From NCBI GenBank assembly GCA_945876385.1, contig CAMCNU010000001.1:62001-126000 (forward strand): 64,000 nucleotides of DNA. Direction: 5' to 3'. Below are positions 27,106 through 35,689 of this stretch, in pieces (position 1 is the first letter of the stretch; each line of letters begins with the position of its first letter). This DNA comes from an uncultured Veillonellaceae bacterium. Its GTDB lineage: Bacteria > Bacillota > Negativicutes > Veillonellales > Negativicoccaceae. A program made the translations under genes and the position numbers. Below the pieces are notes generated by a model. It was not told the DNA's origin and did not search any database. It saw only the letters and a list, made by a program, of their open reading frames with translations.

Positions 27106-27362
27106 CGTGGTTGGGGGTATCTGTGCGCTTTCGGGACGCAAAAAAAGGAGCTGCTCTTTATCGAGGGGCGGTCAATGTTGACCCGCAGCCCGATAAGGCG
27201 AACTCCTTTATTGAGTCCATAATAGCAAACGGACGTCCCTACGTCAAGAGTCAAAGAACATTCGTGATAATAGAATACAAAAAGGAACAAATCTGTTTGC
27301 CGCGGCGAATCTTAGCCCGCGGTCTTATAACACGATTTGCTCCTTTACTGATAATAGTATAG
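27102..27362 (+). pseudogene. Remnant of an accessory ORF
   Basis: 86 codons containing the protein-like stretch NVDPQPDKANSFIESIIANG and GRPYVKSQRTFVIIEYKKE. It overlaps the truncated toxin gene by 4 nt. A run of seven A at 27139-27145 sits where another frame (GYDVVGGICALSG) could join it by a frameshift. Family not recognised; likely part of the same broken element. Confidence 0.35.
27284..27343. repeat. Imperfect inverted repeat with paired CCGCGG boxes
   Basis: GGAACAAATC (27284-27293) mirrors GATTTGCTCC (27334-27343) with one mismatch, and inside them CCGCGG occurs twice (27300-27305, 27317-27322), each itself a palindrome. It closes the decayed segment on its right side; the about 180 bases between here and the pilus operon hold no gene. 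Confidence 0.5.
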
Positions 27363-27456
27363 CAAGAAATGAATTGTCTATCTATCTGTCGTAACAATGT
27401 GCGCCGCCTGCTGTCTTGACAGACGACAATATTCTTCGGGAGCGGGATTTTGCGCT

Positions 27457-27485
27457 GTGACTTGATTTTCATCGCGCTTTATACT
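27457..27485 (+). promoter_or_regulatory. Possible promoter of the pilus operon
   Basis: GTGACT (27457-27462), 17 nt spacer, TATACT (27480-27485). The -35 is weak, which would suit an activated promoter. Confidence 0.45.
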
Positions 27486-27544
27486 ATCCTAATAATCGGA
27501 AAGATAAAATTAATGTAAGAAATCGGCTGCAGGGGAGAGGCGAT

Positions 27545-28681
27545 ATGGTGATGACCTATTCGGTAGCGGCGGAGGTGGATCGCACGATTGAGGAGGCTGT
27601 TCGGTTCGGCGCGAGCGATATTCACTGGGACCCGCAAGCATCCGGGGTGCGTGTCCGGTATCGCATTCACGGACGGTTGCGAGATGTAAGGGAGTTGCCG
27701 TCGGCGATGTGTGAGGCGGTGGTCATCCGCGTAAAGGGAATGGCGCGGATGAATGTAGCGGAAAAGCGATTGCCCCAAGACGGCAGCTGCTCGTGCGTCG
27801 TCGACGGGCGGTCGTATGAGCTAAGGATTGCCGTGTTGCCGGTGTTGTACGGCGAATCGGTGGCGGTGCGTATTTTGGGGAATGCTTTACGTAGTCCGAC
27901 GCTGGACAATATCGGGTTGACAGAGGTGCAGCGGCAGGTGTTGCGGGGGTACTTGCAGCGGCCGTACGGGCTCATCGTCACGGGCGGCGCGACGGGGACG
28001 GGCAAGAGTACGACGCTGTATGCCGCACTTAAGGAAATCGATCGGGAGCGCTTGCACGTCGTCACCATTGAAGATCCGATTGAATACCGCGTGGCGGGTG
28101 TCAATCAAATGCAGGTGGGCGAATCGGGCCGGGTTTCATTTGCGGCGGGATTGCGCTCTGTTTTGCGTGCCGACCCGGATGTCATCATGGTAGGAGAAAT
28201 CCGTGATGCCGAGACGGCGGAAATTGCTGTCCGTGCCGCCATGACAGGGCATCTTGTGTTAGCGACCATTCATGCGGGGCGTGCCGAGGAGATACCGGCA
28301 CGTTTTTTTGAAATGGGAATTGAACCGTACTTGCTGGCGGCGGCGTTGCGGGTCGTCATCGCCCAGCGTTTGGTCGGTGAGTTGTGTCCGCATTGTCGCT
28401 ATGCGGTCGATGAGAGCGGTCAGGCGGCGGGCGCGGAGCCGTGTCGGGGTTATGAGGCGCGCGGGTGTGATGCCTGTCGGCAGACGGGCATTGCGCGGCG
28501 GCACGGTGTGTTTGAGGTACTGCCTATCGATGCGCAGATACGACGTCGCTGGCAGGAGGGGAGTACTTCTTTGCCGGATGCTCCGCAAGACACGATGGCG
28601 GCGCAGATAGCACGCTTGGCGGCAGCGGGGAAAATCGGTCGGTGCGAGGCGGCAGGATGGTTGGCGGAGGCGGAATGGTGA
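27545..28681 (+). CDS. pilB: Type IV pilus / pseudopilus extension ATPase (PilB/GspE/ComGA)
   Basis: Hexameric ATPase that drives pilin polymerisation. 378 aa: the N-terminal part is short (about 100 aa), then Walker A GGATGTGKSTT near 147, the Asp box VVTIEDPIEY, Walker B DPDVIMVGEIRD and a His box AMTGHLVLATIHAG. A zinc-binding tetracysteine (CPHC ... CDAC) lies near 280-325. The short N-terminus resembles ComGA of Gram-positives more than full-length PilB. AGGGGAGAGG precedes the ATG. First gene of the operon. Confidence 0.93.
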   Translation: MVMTYSVAAEVDRTIEEAVRFGASDIHWDPQASGVRVRYRIHGRLRDVRELPSAMCEAVVIRVKGMARMNVAEKRLPQDGSCSCVVDGRSYELRIAVLPVLYGESVAVRILGNALRSPTLDNIGLTEVQRQVLRGYLQRPYGLIVTGGATGTGKSTTLYAALKEIDRERLHVVTIEDPIEYRVAGVNQMQVGESGRVSFAAGLRSVLRADPDVIMVGEIRDAETAEIAVRAAMTGHLVLATIHAGRAEEIPARFFEMGIEPYLLAAALRVVIAQRLVGELCPHCRYAVDESGQAAGAEPCRGYEARGCDACRQTGIARRHGVFEVLPIDAQIRRRWQEGSTSLPDAPQDTMAAQIARLAAAGKIGRCEAAGWLAEAEW

Positions 28682-29679
28682 TGGAAAAGATTATTTCCCG
28701 GGCACGTGAAGCGGGCGTCAGCGATATCCATATTACGGCGGGGGAACGAATCCGCTTTCGGCGCTTGGGGCGACTGGAGGTCACGGATTACCGCGCGGAT
28801 CCGGCGTGCTGGCGGGAGTGGTGGCAGGGTCTTTTGGGGGAATATGAAACCGCGGTGCTGGCACAATCGGGCGCGGTCGAAGTTTCGCCGCAGAGCGGTG
28901 TGCGGGTGTCACTGTTTCGGACGTGGGGAGAAGTAGCGGGGGCGATTCGTCTGCTGGCACGGCCGGAAGAGTTGCCGCCGGATCCCGACCCGGCATTGCT
29001 GGAAAAGGTGGCCGGCCTGACGGGCGGGTTGGTTGTCATCGGCGGCGTGACGGGAAGCGGCAAAACAACGACACTGCGGCGCATTTTGCAAATCATCAAT
29101 CGAATGCGGCCGGTGCATGTCATCACGCTGGAAGATCCGCCGGAGTATCGACTGGTGTCGGATGTGGCCTGTATTCATCAGCGGGGCATCGGCAGTGACG
29201 TGCCGGATTGGGAAACGGGACTGGCGTCGGCGTTACGTGAAGATCCGGATGTATTGGTTATCGGCGAGTTGCGGACGACAGAGACGGTGTCCGCCGCATT
29301 GCGCGCTGCGCAGACCGGACACTTGGTGCTGGCGACGGTGCATGCAGGGTCAATCGAGACAATCATCGGGCGGTTGGTACATCTGTTTCCGGCACACAGT
29401 CGAGACGATATCCGCTATCGATTGGCGGCGGTGGTGCAGTTGCTGGCGGTGCAGGAGTTGGTGCCGCTCGTGCAATCACAGGTCGTGTTGCGGGAGTGGG
29501 TACAGCGCAATCCCGCGCTGGTGACGGTCGTACGGGACGGAAAAGAAAATCAGTTGCCCGCCTACCTGCAGACGATGGGAGCGGCCGCGCAGAATTGGGA
29601 GCAATCACGCCAACGTGTGTGCATGATGCTTGCCGATCGGCCTGCTGACGCGGCTCTGCTGCGGGGGTGGTGTCGATGA
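28675..29679 (+). CDS. pilT: PilT-like retraction ATPase
   Basis: Paralogue of the preceding gene, about 334 aa, without the zinc-binding cysteines. Walker A GGVTGSGKTTT, Asp box VHVITLEDPPEY, Walker B DPDVLVIGELR and the His box QTGHLVLATVHAG are present. Starts at 28675 or 28681; it overlaps pilB by 7 nt with GGAGG at 28666-28670. In PilT proteins this ATPase depolymerises the pilus; two ATPases in one operon suggest a retractile pilus rather than a simple comG pseudopilus. Sequence is divergent from classical PilT, so the role is inferred. Confidence 0.8.
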   Translation: MVMEKIISRAREAGVSDIHITAGERIRFRRLGRLEVTDYRADPACWREWWQGLLGEYETAVLAQSGAVEVSPQSGVRVSLFRTWGEVAGAIRLLARPEELPPDPDPALLEKVAGLTGGLVVIGGVTGSGKTTTLRRILQIINRMRPVHVITLEDPPEYRLVSDVACIHQRGIGSDVPDWETGLASALREDPDVLVIGELRTTETVSAALRAAQTGHLVLATVHAGSIETIIGRLVHLFPAHSRDDIRYRLAAVVQLLAVQELVPLVQSQVVLREWVQRNPALVTVVRDGKENQLPAYLQTMGAAAQNWEQSRQRVCMMLADRPADAALLRGWCR

Positions 29680-30863
29680 AACGACAGTATCGCTATAAAG
29701 CGTTTGATGCGGCCGAAGCGGCATGGCAACGCGGTATCGTGACGGCGAGTAATGCGACGGAAGCGGCTACGCAGTTGCGCGGGCGCGGCTGGCAGGTGGC
29801 GCGGTTGGAGCGTGACTATCGTATCCCGTGGCAAGGCAGGCAGTGGTCCAAGCGGCAGACGGCGTTTTTGGCGACACAATTGGCGACGTTGCTGACGGCG
29901 GATATCGATTTGATACGGGCGTTGGATATGTTGGCCGGCACGTATGGAGGGGGCCGGCGCGAGGTCTTGGCGCAAGCGGCGGCGCAAATTCGCTTAGGGA
30001 AGTCCGCTGCAGAGGCGCTCACGCAGGCGGGCGTGTTTCCGTTCTTATTTGTCCGTCTGGCGGATGTCGGTGAACGGAGCGGCATGCTGGCGGAAAATTT
30101 ACAGCGGGCGGCGGCCTACTTCGAGACACAGGATCGGGCGGACAGGGCATGGCAAGAGGCACTGGCGTACCCGCTACTGGTGTCGATGTTGGCGGCGGCG
30201 GTGACCGGGATATTCATGACGGTGGTGTTGCCGACGTTTGCCCGGCTCTTTGCAGAGCTTGATGTGACACCGTCGGCAACGACGGTATGGATTTTGCAAG
30301 GCGGTACATGGTTGGCAGCGGCATGGCCGTGGCTAGCGGTCGCGGCGACAGGGGTGCTGCTGATCGGCGGATTGACAGGGAAGTATCCGCCGTGGCAGCA
30401 GCGGCGTCGGGCGTTTATCTGGCGGTGGAAACCGCACCGATACCGCTCTTTGTCGGTGCTTTGTCATGTTTGGAGTGCGGTCTTGTACGCCGGTATTGAT
30501 GTGGCGCAGGGGCTCGATATTGCCGGCGAAACGCTTGCGGACAGTGCTTGCGGGATACGCCTCAAACGTGCCGGCAGACAGGTGTTGCAAGGCAGTGCGC
30601 CGCATCGGGCACTTCGTGCATGCGGAATCGAAGATGAATTATTGCTTCATATGGTGGAGGTCGGAACGGAAACGGGGCGCCTGCCGGAATTGTTGCAGGA
30701 CGCAGGGAGTTTTTATGATGAACAGATTGCCGAGTTGACGCAACGATACAAGGCGTACTTGGGACCGGCCGTACTGGTGGCAGTCGGCGGTATTGTGGCG
30801 GCGGTCATGTACGGCATGTTGATGCCGATTTTGGATGCGATTACAACGCCGCTGAACGGATAG
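29676..30863 (+). CDS. pilC: Type IV pilus inner-membrane platform protein (PilC/GspF)
   Basis: 395 aa polytopic protein that recruits the ATPases and moves pilins. Two GspF repeats are seen: a cytoplasmic helical part (about 55-160), one membrane segment near 168-190, another near 215-235 and the last near 365-388. The ATG at 29676 overlaps the pilT stop (ATGA). Standard position after the ATPases. Confidence 0.93.
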   Translation: MKRQYRYKAFDAAEAAWQRGIVTASNATEAATQLRGRGWQVARLERDYRIPWQGRQWSKRQTAFLATQLATLLTADIDLIRALDMLAGTYGGGRREVLAQAAAQIRLGKSAAEALTQAGVFPFLFVRLADVGERSGMLAENLQRAAAYFETQDRADRAWQEALAYPLLVSMLAAAVTGIFMTVVLPTFARLFAELDVTPSATTVWILQGGTWLAAAWPWLAVAATGVLLIGGLTGKYPPWQQRRRAFIWRWKPHRYRSLSVLCHVWSAVLYAGIDVAQGLDIAGETLADSACGIRLKRAGRQVLQGSAPHRALRACGIEDELLLHMVEVGTETGRLPELLQDAGSFYDEQIAELTQRYKAYLGPAVLVAVGGIVAAVMYGMLMPILDAITTPLNG

Positions 30864-30872
30864 GAGGAGTGT

Positions 30873-31250
30873 ATGATGAGACAGGGCGCGGGGCGTGGCG
30901 GTTTTACGTTGATTGAATTATTGGTGGTTATCGCGATTATCGGGGTAATGGCGTCGCTTGCCGTTCCGAAATTCGTCGGGGTGACGGATACGGCCAAAGC
31001 GGCCAAAATTCAGGCGGATCTGCATACCATCGGCGTGGCGGTAGCGTTGTATCAGGCGGAGCACGGAACCTATCCGCGGGCATTGTCCGATTTGGTCGAT
31101 GCGTCCGGGAACAAGGGCTATTTGCAAAGTGTGCCGCAAGCTCCGGAGCCTGCGTCATATGATACGGCCCGACTGGCACAATCGGGCGAAGTGCGGTGCA
31201 CCTTTAAGAATACGACGTATTCGTCATACGGAACTAAAGAGAATGGGTAA
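30873..31250 (+). CDS. Major type IV pilin / pseudopilin (GspG-like)
   Basis: 125 aa prepilin with the class III signal GRGGFTLIELLVVIAIIGV: cleavage before Phe and Glu at +5. The hydrophobic helix is followed by a soluble domain with a GspG-like pattern (LHTIGVAVALYQAEHGTYP, residues about 50-70). ATG at 30873 or 30876 after TAGGAGGAG. Likely the main subunit, because it alone keeps the full consensus and a strong ribosome binding site. Confidence 0.93.
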   Translation: MMRQGAGRGGFTLIELLVVIAIIGVMASLAVPKFVGVTDTAKAAKIQADLHTIGVAVALYQAEHGTYPRALSDLVDASGNKGYLQSVPQAPEPASYDTARLAQSGEVRCTFKNTTYSSYGTKENG

Positions 31251-31890
31251 CTATTTCTTCGTGGCGGCACTTAGCGGACTTTTGGCCGGTCTATGGTGGC
31301 CCTATCTCGGCGCGTATTTTTCGCGTCGGTATCGTGTATCGGTGTCGATGCCGATATTGCCTTGGCAATCGTGGGAGCCGGTAGCCGGCATGGTCATCGG
31401 CGTATTGTTGGCGATTTGGGTGCCGACATCGTTGCCGCTGTGGGCGGCCTGGTGGTTTGCGCTGGCGGCATTGCTCGCCGCCCGTATCGATTTGTTTTGC
31501 GGGGTGCTTCCGTATCGCTTTTCGGCGGGCTTGGCGCTGTGCGGCTGGGCAGTGCAGTGGTGGGCAGAGACCGGCGTGGAGTCACTGCTGGCCAGTGCGG
31601 CGACGGCCGGATTGATGGGGCTGATTGCGTGGGTTTCACGTGGCGGTATGGGCGGCGGTGATGTCTGGTTTGCGGCCGGCATGGCGGCGTGGCTGTCACC
31701 GCTTACCGCATGGATGTTTGTATGCACCGCGTTTATCGGCGGTGCCGTGGTCGGCGGTGCCTATTGGTTGCAGCACGGGCGACAACGAGGTATGACGATT
31801 CCTTTCGGTCCGTGCTTGGCGGTCGCGGGGATTTGGGTGCTGTGGTTCGGAGAGCGGATGAGTGGGTGGAGTGAACAAATCATCGGTTGA
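31243..31890 (+). CDS. Prepilin peptidase lacking the methylase domain
   Basis: Aspartic membrane protease that cleaves prepilin signals. 215 aa with six or so membrane segments. The two catalytic Asp are in RIDLFCGVLPYRF and GGMGGGDVWFAAG (GxGD motif); IPFGPCLAVAG near the end also fits. The N-terminal region lacks the cytoplasmic loop with paired CxxC motifs that carries out N-methylation in PilD/ComC/GspO, so only the protease half is left. The ATG at 31243 overlaps the pilin stop. Confidence 0.85.
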   Translation: MGNYFFVAALSGLLAGLWWPYLGAYFSRRYRVSVSMPILPWQSWEPVAGMVIGVLLAIWVPTSLPLWAAWWFALAALLAARIDLFCGVLPYRFSAGLALCGWAVQWWAETGVESLLASAATAGLMGLIAWVSRGGMGGGDVWFAAGMAAWLSPLTAWMFVCTAFIGGAVVGGAYWLQHGRQRGMTIPFGPCLAVAGIWVLWFGERMSGWSEQIIG

Positions 31891-32344
31891 GCGGCGGAGT
31901 GGCTACCTGCTGGCGGAGTTGTGTTGGGGCATCGCGCTGATGGCGCTGGTCGCGTCCGTGACCATTCCTTTCGGTCATCATTGGCAAGAAACGATACGGT
32001 CGGACTGGGTCATGCAGGAACTCGTCAATGCGATTGAAGAAACCCAGGCGGTAGCGCGCGGAAATTCGTTGGTGACGCCGATACTCATCGTATCCGGTAC
32101 GCCGGAGAATGCATGGTACGTCGTGTATCAATCAAGACAGCTGCCGATTCGAGGAACATTGCCGAAGGGGTATTCGTTTACGGCAGGCAAGAGGCTCTTT
32201 TTGACGTTTCAGAAAAACGGTCGTGTCGGTACCGTCGGGTACGGTGCCGAGCGGGTGCATCGGATTGCGGTGCGTACGCCGTCAGGACGTGTGCGTACGG
32301 TCGTCATCAGTGCACAGACGGGACGGGTCAGGGTAGAAGGATGA
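31862..32344 (+). CDS. Minor pilin (GspH/FimT-like)
   Basis: 160 aa. Type III signal with SGYLLAEL: Tyr at +1 and Glu at +5, followed by a hydrophobic helix and a beta-rich domain ending in VVISAQTGRVRVEG, which resembles GspH tips. GTG start at 31862 is 7 nt after GGAGAG (31849-31854); GTG at 31871 is possible. It overlaps the peptidase gene by 29 nt and the next gene by 4 nt. Confidence 0.75.
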   Translation: MGGVNKSSVERRSGYLLAELCWGIALMALVASVTIPFGHHWQETIRSDWVMQELVNAIEETQAVARGNSLVTPILIVSGTPENAWYVVYQSRQLPIRGTLPKGYSFTAGKRLFLTFQKNGRVGTVGYGAERVHRIAVRTPSGRVRTVVISAQTGRVRVEG

Positions 32345-32712
32345 AACGGGACGGATTTATTTTGATCGCGGTCTTGGTTGCCGCCACGATGCTGGCGGTT
32401 GTCGCAGGCGCGTTGGGATTGGCGCTGCGGCAAGGTCTGCATCTGACCGCCGGCTATACGGAAGCGGTGGTTCGTATGTGTCTGAACCGGCGTGTGACCG
32501 AAACGCTAAAATATGAATATCGGCAGACGGGATTACCGGCTGCCCGCGAATTTGATGAGCGCTATGATACGATGACATTGCATGTGCGCGTGGTATATGA
32601 GCCGCAAACACAGCAATCCGTACCTGTGCATGCGTATCGGGTGACGACGACGGGATATTACGGCAGTACGACGTATGTGCTTTGGTTGCCGGCAGGAGGT
32701 CGCCATGCGTAA
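32341..32712 (+). CDS. Minor pilin without Glu+5
   Basis: 123 aa. Short basic start MKRDGFILIAVLVAATMLAV: after the Gly the +5 position is Ala, not Glu, as in GspK/PilX-type tip pilins. One hydrophobic helix, then a small soluble domain. ATG at 32341 overlaps the previous stop (ATGA). Assignment to a pilin set rests on context and the N-terminus. Confidence 0.65.
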   Translation: MKRDGFILIAVLVAATMLAVVAGALGLALRQGLHLTAGYTEAVVRMCLNRRVTETLKYEYRQTGLPAAREFDERYDTMTLHVRVVYEPQTQQSVPVHAYRVTTTGYYGSTTYVLWLPAGGRHA

Positions 32713-33220
32713 CGGATATATGATGGTGGAATGGTTGGTGGCCATTTGTCTGACCGCCTTGTTGATGACAGGCATCGCGCCGCTCATCGGGGGCAGTATC
32801 CGTGCGTGCGGGGACATGTTCGCACGGCTGTATTGTGCACGGGAAAGCATGCAGATTGCGGGGGTTTTGGACAGTTATTTGGATGATGCGACCGTGACGG
32901 AAGCACCGGGAAACCGACAGAGTGTCGCGTTTCAGAAAGCCAATGACTTGCCGCAACGCTGGCTGGCAGGGACTGAGCAGCTATACTTGGTATTGTCGGA
33001 CGGGCAGCGACAGCCGGTGACCCTACCGGGAAAAGGAACGGTCACTGCACCGTCATGGCAGGCGGGAGAAGGCGGGCAGGCGATGTTTACGGTCAGTGAG
33101 GGCGGATTTGTCACATACGCCTATGCTTGGCAATACGGCGGGCGTACGCTGACGGTGCGCGGCGGGATTTGTCCGTTGCCGACGGCGTATTCAATCGGGA
33201 GTGCTTATGTGTATCGATAA
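32705..33220 (+). CDS. Minor pilin (GspJ/ComGF-like)
   Basis: 171 aa. Signal NGYMMVEWLVAICLTALL has Tyr at +1 and Glu at +5. The soluble domain (about 45-171) is beta-rich with a Cys in RGGICPL. AGGAGG 5 nt before the ATG at 32705. Overlaps the previous gene by 8 nt and the next by 14 nt. Confidence 0.75.
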   Translation: MRNGYMMVEWLVAICLTALLMTGIAPLIGGSIRACGDMFARLYCARESMQIAGVLDSYLDDATVTEAPGNRQSVAFQKANDLPQRWLAGTEQLYLVLSDGQRQPVTLPGKGTVTAPSWQAGEGGQAMFTVSEGGFVTYAYAWQYGGRTLTVRGGICPLPTAYSIGSAYVYR

Positions 33221-33617
33221 GGTGCCGCGCGGCAGTGTGGCCATCGTGTTGCTCGTTGTTCTGACGGGGGTGCTCCTGCTGGTCGGCTACGGCTTACATG
33301 TGGTGCGGAGTGCGGTGCATCTGCAACAGCGCGAGGAGTGGCGCATGGCAACGGAATATGCAAGCGAATCCGCCGTCAATTGGGCACTGGGGTATTGTCG
33401 TCAATACGGGATTCCCCGACAAAGGTTACAGACTGTGATTGCGTATCCGCATCCGCAAATTCGTGCGGAGGTGACCGTTCGCCCGCAAAGTGAACAGGAC
33501 GCTGTCATTGTCGGAACGGCAACAGGCCCGGATACGAATCGTCGGATTTGGCTGCGAATGCATACGGTTGTGCGAGAAGGGGAGATAGAGGTGCACGTAG
33601 ACGAGGTGCGCGGATGA
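33207..33617 (+). CDS. PilX/GspK-like minor pilin
   Basis: 136 aa with PRGSVAIVLLVVLTGVLLLV: a Gly-Ser junction and no Glu at +5, followed by a helix and YASESAVNWALGYCRQYG, the helical pattern seen after the signal in PilX-like proteins. ATG at 33207. Its place at the end of the pilin set fits a tip component. Confidence 0.65.
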   Translation: MCIDKVPRGSVAIVLLVVLTGVLLLVGYGLHVVRSAVHLQQREEWRMATEYASESAVNWALGYCRQYGIPRQRLQTVIAYPHPQIRAEVTVRPQSEQDAVIVGTATGPDTNRRIWLRMHTVVREGEIEVHVDEVRG

Positions 33618-34903
33618 ATTGGCCGTGGAAGAGGAAACGCCATGCGGCTTGCCCGGTCGTCGTATGGGACGGCCGGGAGGGACGCTTGTGGGCGCAAGCG
33701 GAACCGACGGAGGGCATGGCGGCGCGACATTGGTTTTGGCAAGAGCGGGAGCAACCGCTGCCGGCGGATTTATTGCATACCGACATGCGTACGATAGGGG
33801 CACTGCTGCCGTGCGGATCGGTACGGTGGCATCTGTTGACGTTGCCGCGTGCGACGGAGGAAGAGAACGCCCACATGGCGGAATGGGAGATGGCGGAGCG
33901 CATCGGCCCGGAGGATCATCGCTATTGGATACGGCAGACGTTGCCGGCGGCGGATGATGCGGTGATGAGCGAAACCGTCGTCGGTGTCGTGCGCCAAGAA
34001 ATCCTGGAGCGCAGCCGAACTGTTCTCCCGCAAGGAACGCAAGCATGCAAGATGGTTCCGGAAGAAGTGGCCATCGGCTGCGCCTTGCCGTGCACGGATG
34101 CTCGCGTGTTGCGCGTCGGCGAGAGCGAGTTGACCGTACTGGTCTATCGTCAGCGCCTTCCCGTCGAGGTCAGGCCGGTGCAAGACGAGTCGTTTATGCG
34201 CAACCCGCATTGGGAAAGCGAATTGCCGTGGTATGTCGTTGCCGATACCGAAGCACAACATCGGTTATGGCAGGACAGATTGCAGGCGCAAGCGTGGCCG
34301 CTTTTAGCACACGCCGACTATTTGACGGCCGGCGGCGAGCGTTACGAACGGTATCCGCAGATTGTACTGGGAGCCTCACAAGCGGCACGGGGGATGCTTT
34401 GTTGGACGCAGACGCTGTCCGCCGAGACGGTGCTTTGGCATGCATGGCACGAGCGTCGGCCATATCGATGGGCGGCGATAGCATTCGGGATGGCCGGGCT
34501 GTGCTTGGCGGGTGTCGGCGGATATACGTATCAGACAAGCGACGAGGTCTATCAGCAGACGCTGGCGGTCGAGAGAAGTCGGGAATCGGAGCGGCAGGAA
34601 CTGGCGGCATTGCAGGCGGCGGAACAGGTACTGCAAGAGCGGCAACGTACACGCAATGTCTGGAGCAAACTTTTATTGATTATTGCGGACAGCAAGCCAC
34701 AGAGTGTGTACCTTACCGCTGTCTTGGAAGACGGTGAGCGGATTGTGCTGAGGGGGATTTGCTTACAGCCGGAGGCGTTACAAGAGTGGAAAGAATATTT
34801 GCGCTTGCGCTTGCAAAGGCGGGCGACAGTGAAATACATACATACGGAGCAGCAAAGCAAGCGGGAATTTCAACTGGTGTTGGCCGATGATGAAGAACAT
34901 TGA
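33614..34903 (+). CDS. PilM-PilN-like fusion protein of the pilus assembly platform
   Basis: 429 aa. The first about 270 residues look like a degenerate actin-like PilM/GspL cytoplasmic domain, then a single membrane segment (about 280-300, AAIAFGMAGLCLAGVGGYTY), a coiled coil (TLAVERSRESERQELAAL) and a small C-terminal domain as in PilN. In other bacteria these are two proteins (PilM, PilN) or one GspL; here I see one ORF. The ATG overlaps the previous stop. Function assigned mostly from context. Confidence 0.65.
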   Translation: MNWPWKRKRHAACPVVVWDGREGRLWAQAEPTEGMAARHWFWQEREQPLPADLLHTDMRTIGALLPCGSVRWHLLTLPRATEEENAHMAEWEMAERIGPEDHRYWIRQTLPAADDAVMSETVVGVVRQEILERSRTVLPQGTQACKMVPEEVAIGCALPCTDARVLRVGESELTVLVYRQRLPVEVRPVQDESFMRNPHWESELPWYVVADTEAQHRLWQDRLQAQAWPLLAHADYLTAGGERYERYPQIVLGASQAARGMLCWTQTLSAETVLWHAWHERRPYRWAAIAFGMAGLCLAGVGGYTYQTSDEVYQQTLAVERSRESERQELAALQAAEQVLQERQRTRNVWSKLLLIIADSKPQSVYLTAVLEDGERIVLRGICLQPEALQEWKEYLRLRLQRRATVKYIHTEQQSKREFQLVLADDEEH

Positions 34904-35438
34904 CAGCCGGTGGGCGCGCCGGAGTGCCTGGCGGCCATATATAGAATACCTGTGGCCGGTTGTCGGTATTGTCGGAATCGTCATCGGAGTGACGGCTTGG
35001 CAGGCGGCGCAAGACAAGCGTCAGGAAGACGAGCAGCTGCACGTACAGATGAGCCGTCAGGCACAGGCGCTGGAGTTGCATCGTGTTCGTATGCGGCAAC
35101 AATCGCAGCAAGGGGATGCACTTGCGGAGTTGTTGGCGGATTGCGACGATTATCACGCAAAGGTCCTCGCCGCGGAAGAAGGGGCGCCGACGGAAACGGA
35201 CTTATGGCGGCAAATACCGATAGAGCTGACATTGGAAACCGACTATCTGCAATTGATTGCGCTGTTGGCCGTATGGGAAAGCGGTACGCCTTGGCGGGAA
35301 GTGCACTTACTGCAAGCCATACCGGTTGCCGGCGGTGCACGGACACAGGCGACCCTGCAAATCGTGTCCTATCGTTTTATCGGCGACCGTCACGAGGAAA
35401 AGAAATCAACTAAAAACGTGGGACAGATGCAGCAGTAG
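34887..35438 (+). CDS. PilO-like pilus assembly protein
   Basis: 183 aa: a short cytoplasmic N-terminus, one membrane segment (about 20-41), a coiled coil (DEQLHVQMSRQAQALELHRV) and a C-terminal alpha/beta domain like PilO/GspM. ATGs at 34887 and 34890 both overlap the previous gene. Last gene of the pilus operon; no secretin (PilQ) or PilP follows, and tRNA-Val begins 48 nt later. Confidence 0.65.
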   Translation: MMKNIDSRWARRSAWRPYIEYLWPVVGIVGIVIGVTAWQAAQDKRQEDEQLHVQMSRQAQALELHRVRMRQQSQQGDALAELLADCDDYHAKVLAAEEGAPTETDLWRQIPIELTLETDYLQLIALLAVWESGTPWREVHLLQAIPVAGGARTQATLQIVSYRFIGDRHEEKKSTKNVGQMQQ

Positions 35439-35440
35439 AC

Positions 35441-35470
35441 TTGACAATTGTCTGTCAATTCAAGTACAAT
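35441..35470 (+). promoter_or_regulatory. Promoter of tRNA-Val
   Basis: TTGACA (35441-35446), 18 nt spacer, TACAAT (35465-35470). The palindrome GACAATTGTC (35443-35452) overlaps the -35 and could be an operator. Confidence 0.75.
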
Positions 35471-35486
35471 ATCGATATACTTATTC

Positions 35487-35563
<77 letters not shown>

Positions 35564-35575
35564 TATGCAGTACAA

Positions 35576-35602
35576 GGGTTAGCAGACTTTCGCTAGCCTT
35601 TT
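35576..35602 (+). terminator. Terminator of tRNA-Val
   Basis: GGGTTAGC ... GCTAGCC (one G-U) followed by TTTTC. Confidence 0.75.
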
Positions 35603-35689
35603 CGTGTTTTCCAAAAGACACTGTTTTGGACATTTTTTTACCCTGTCAATTAAGCGTACCGGATAAAGACTACATGGACAATTTACTTC

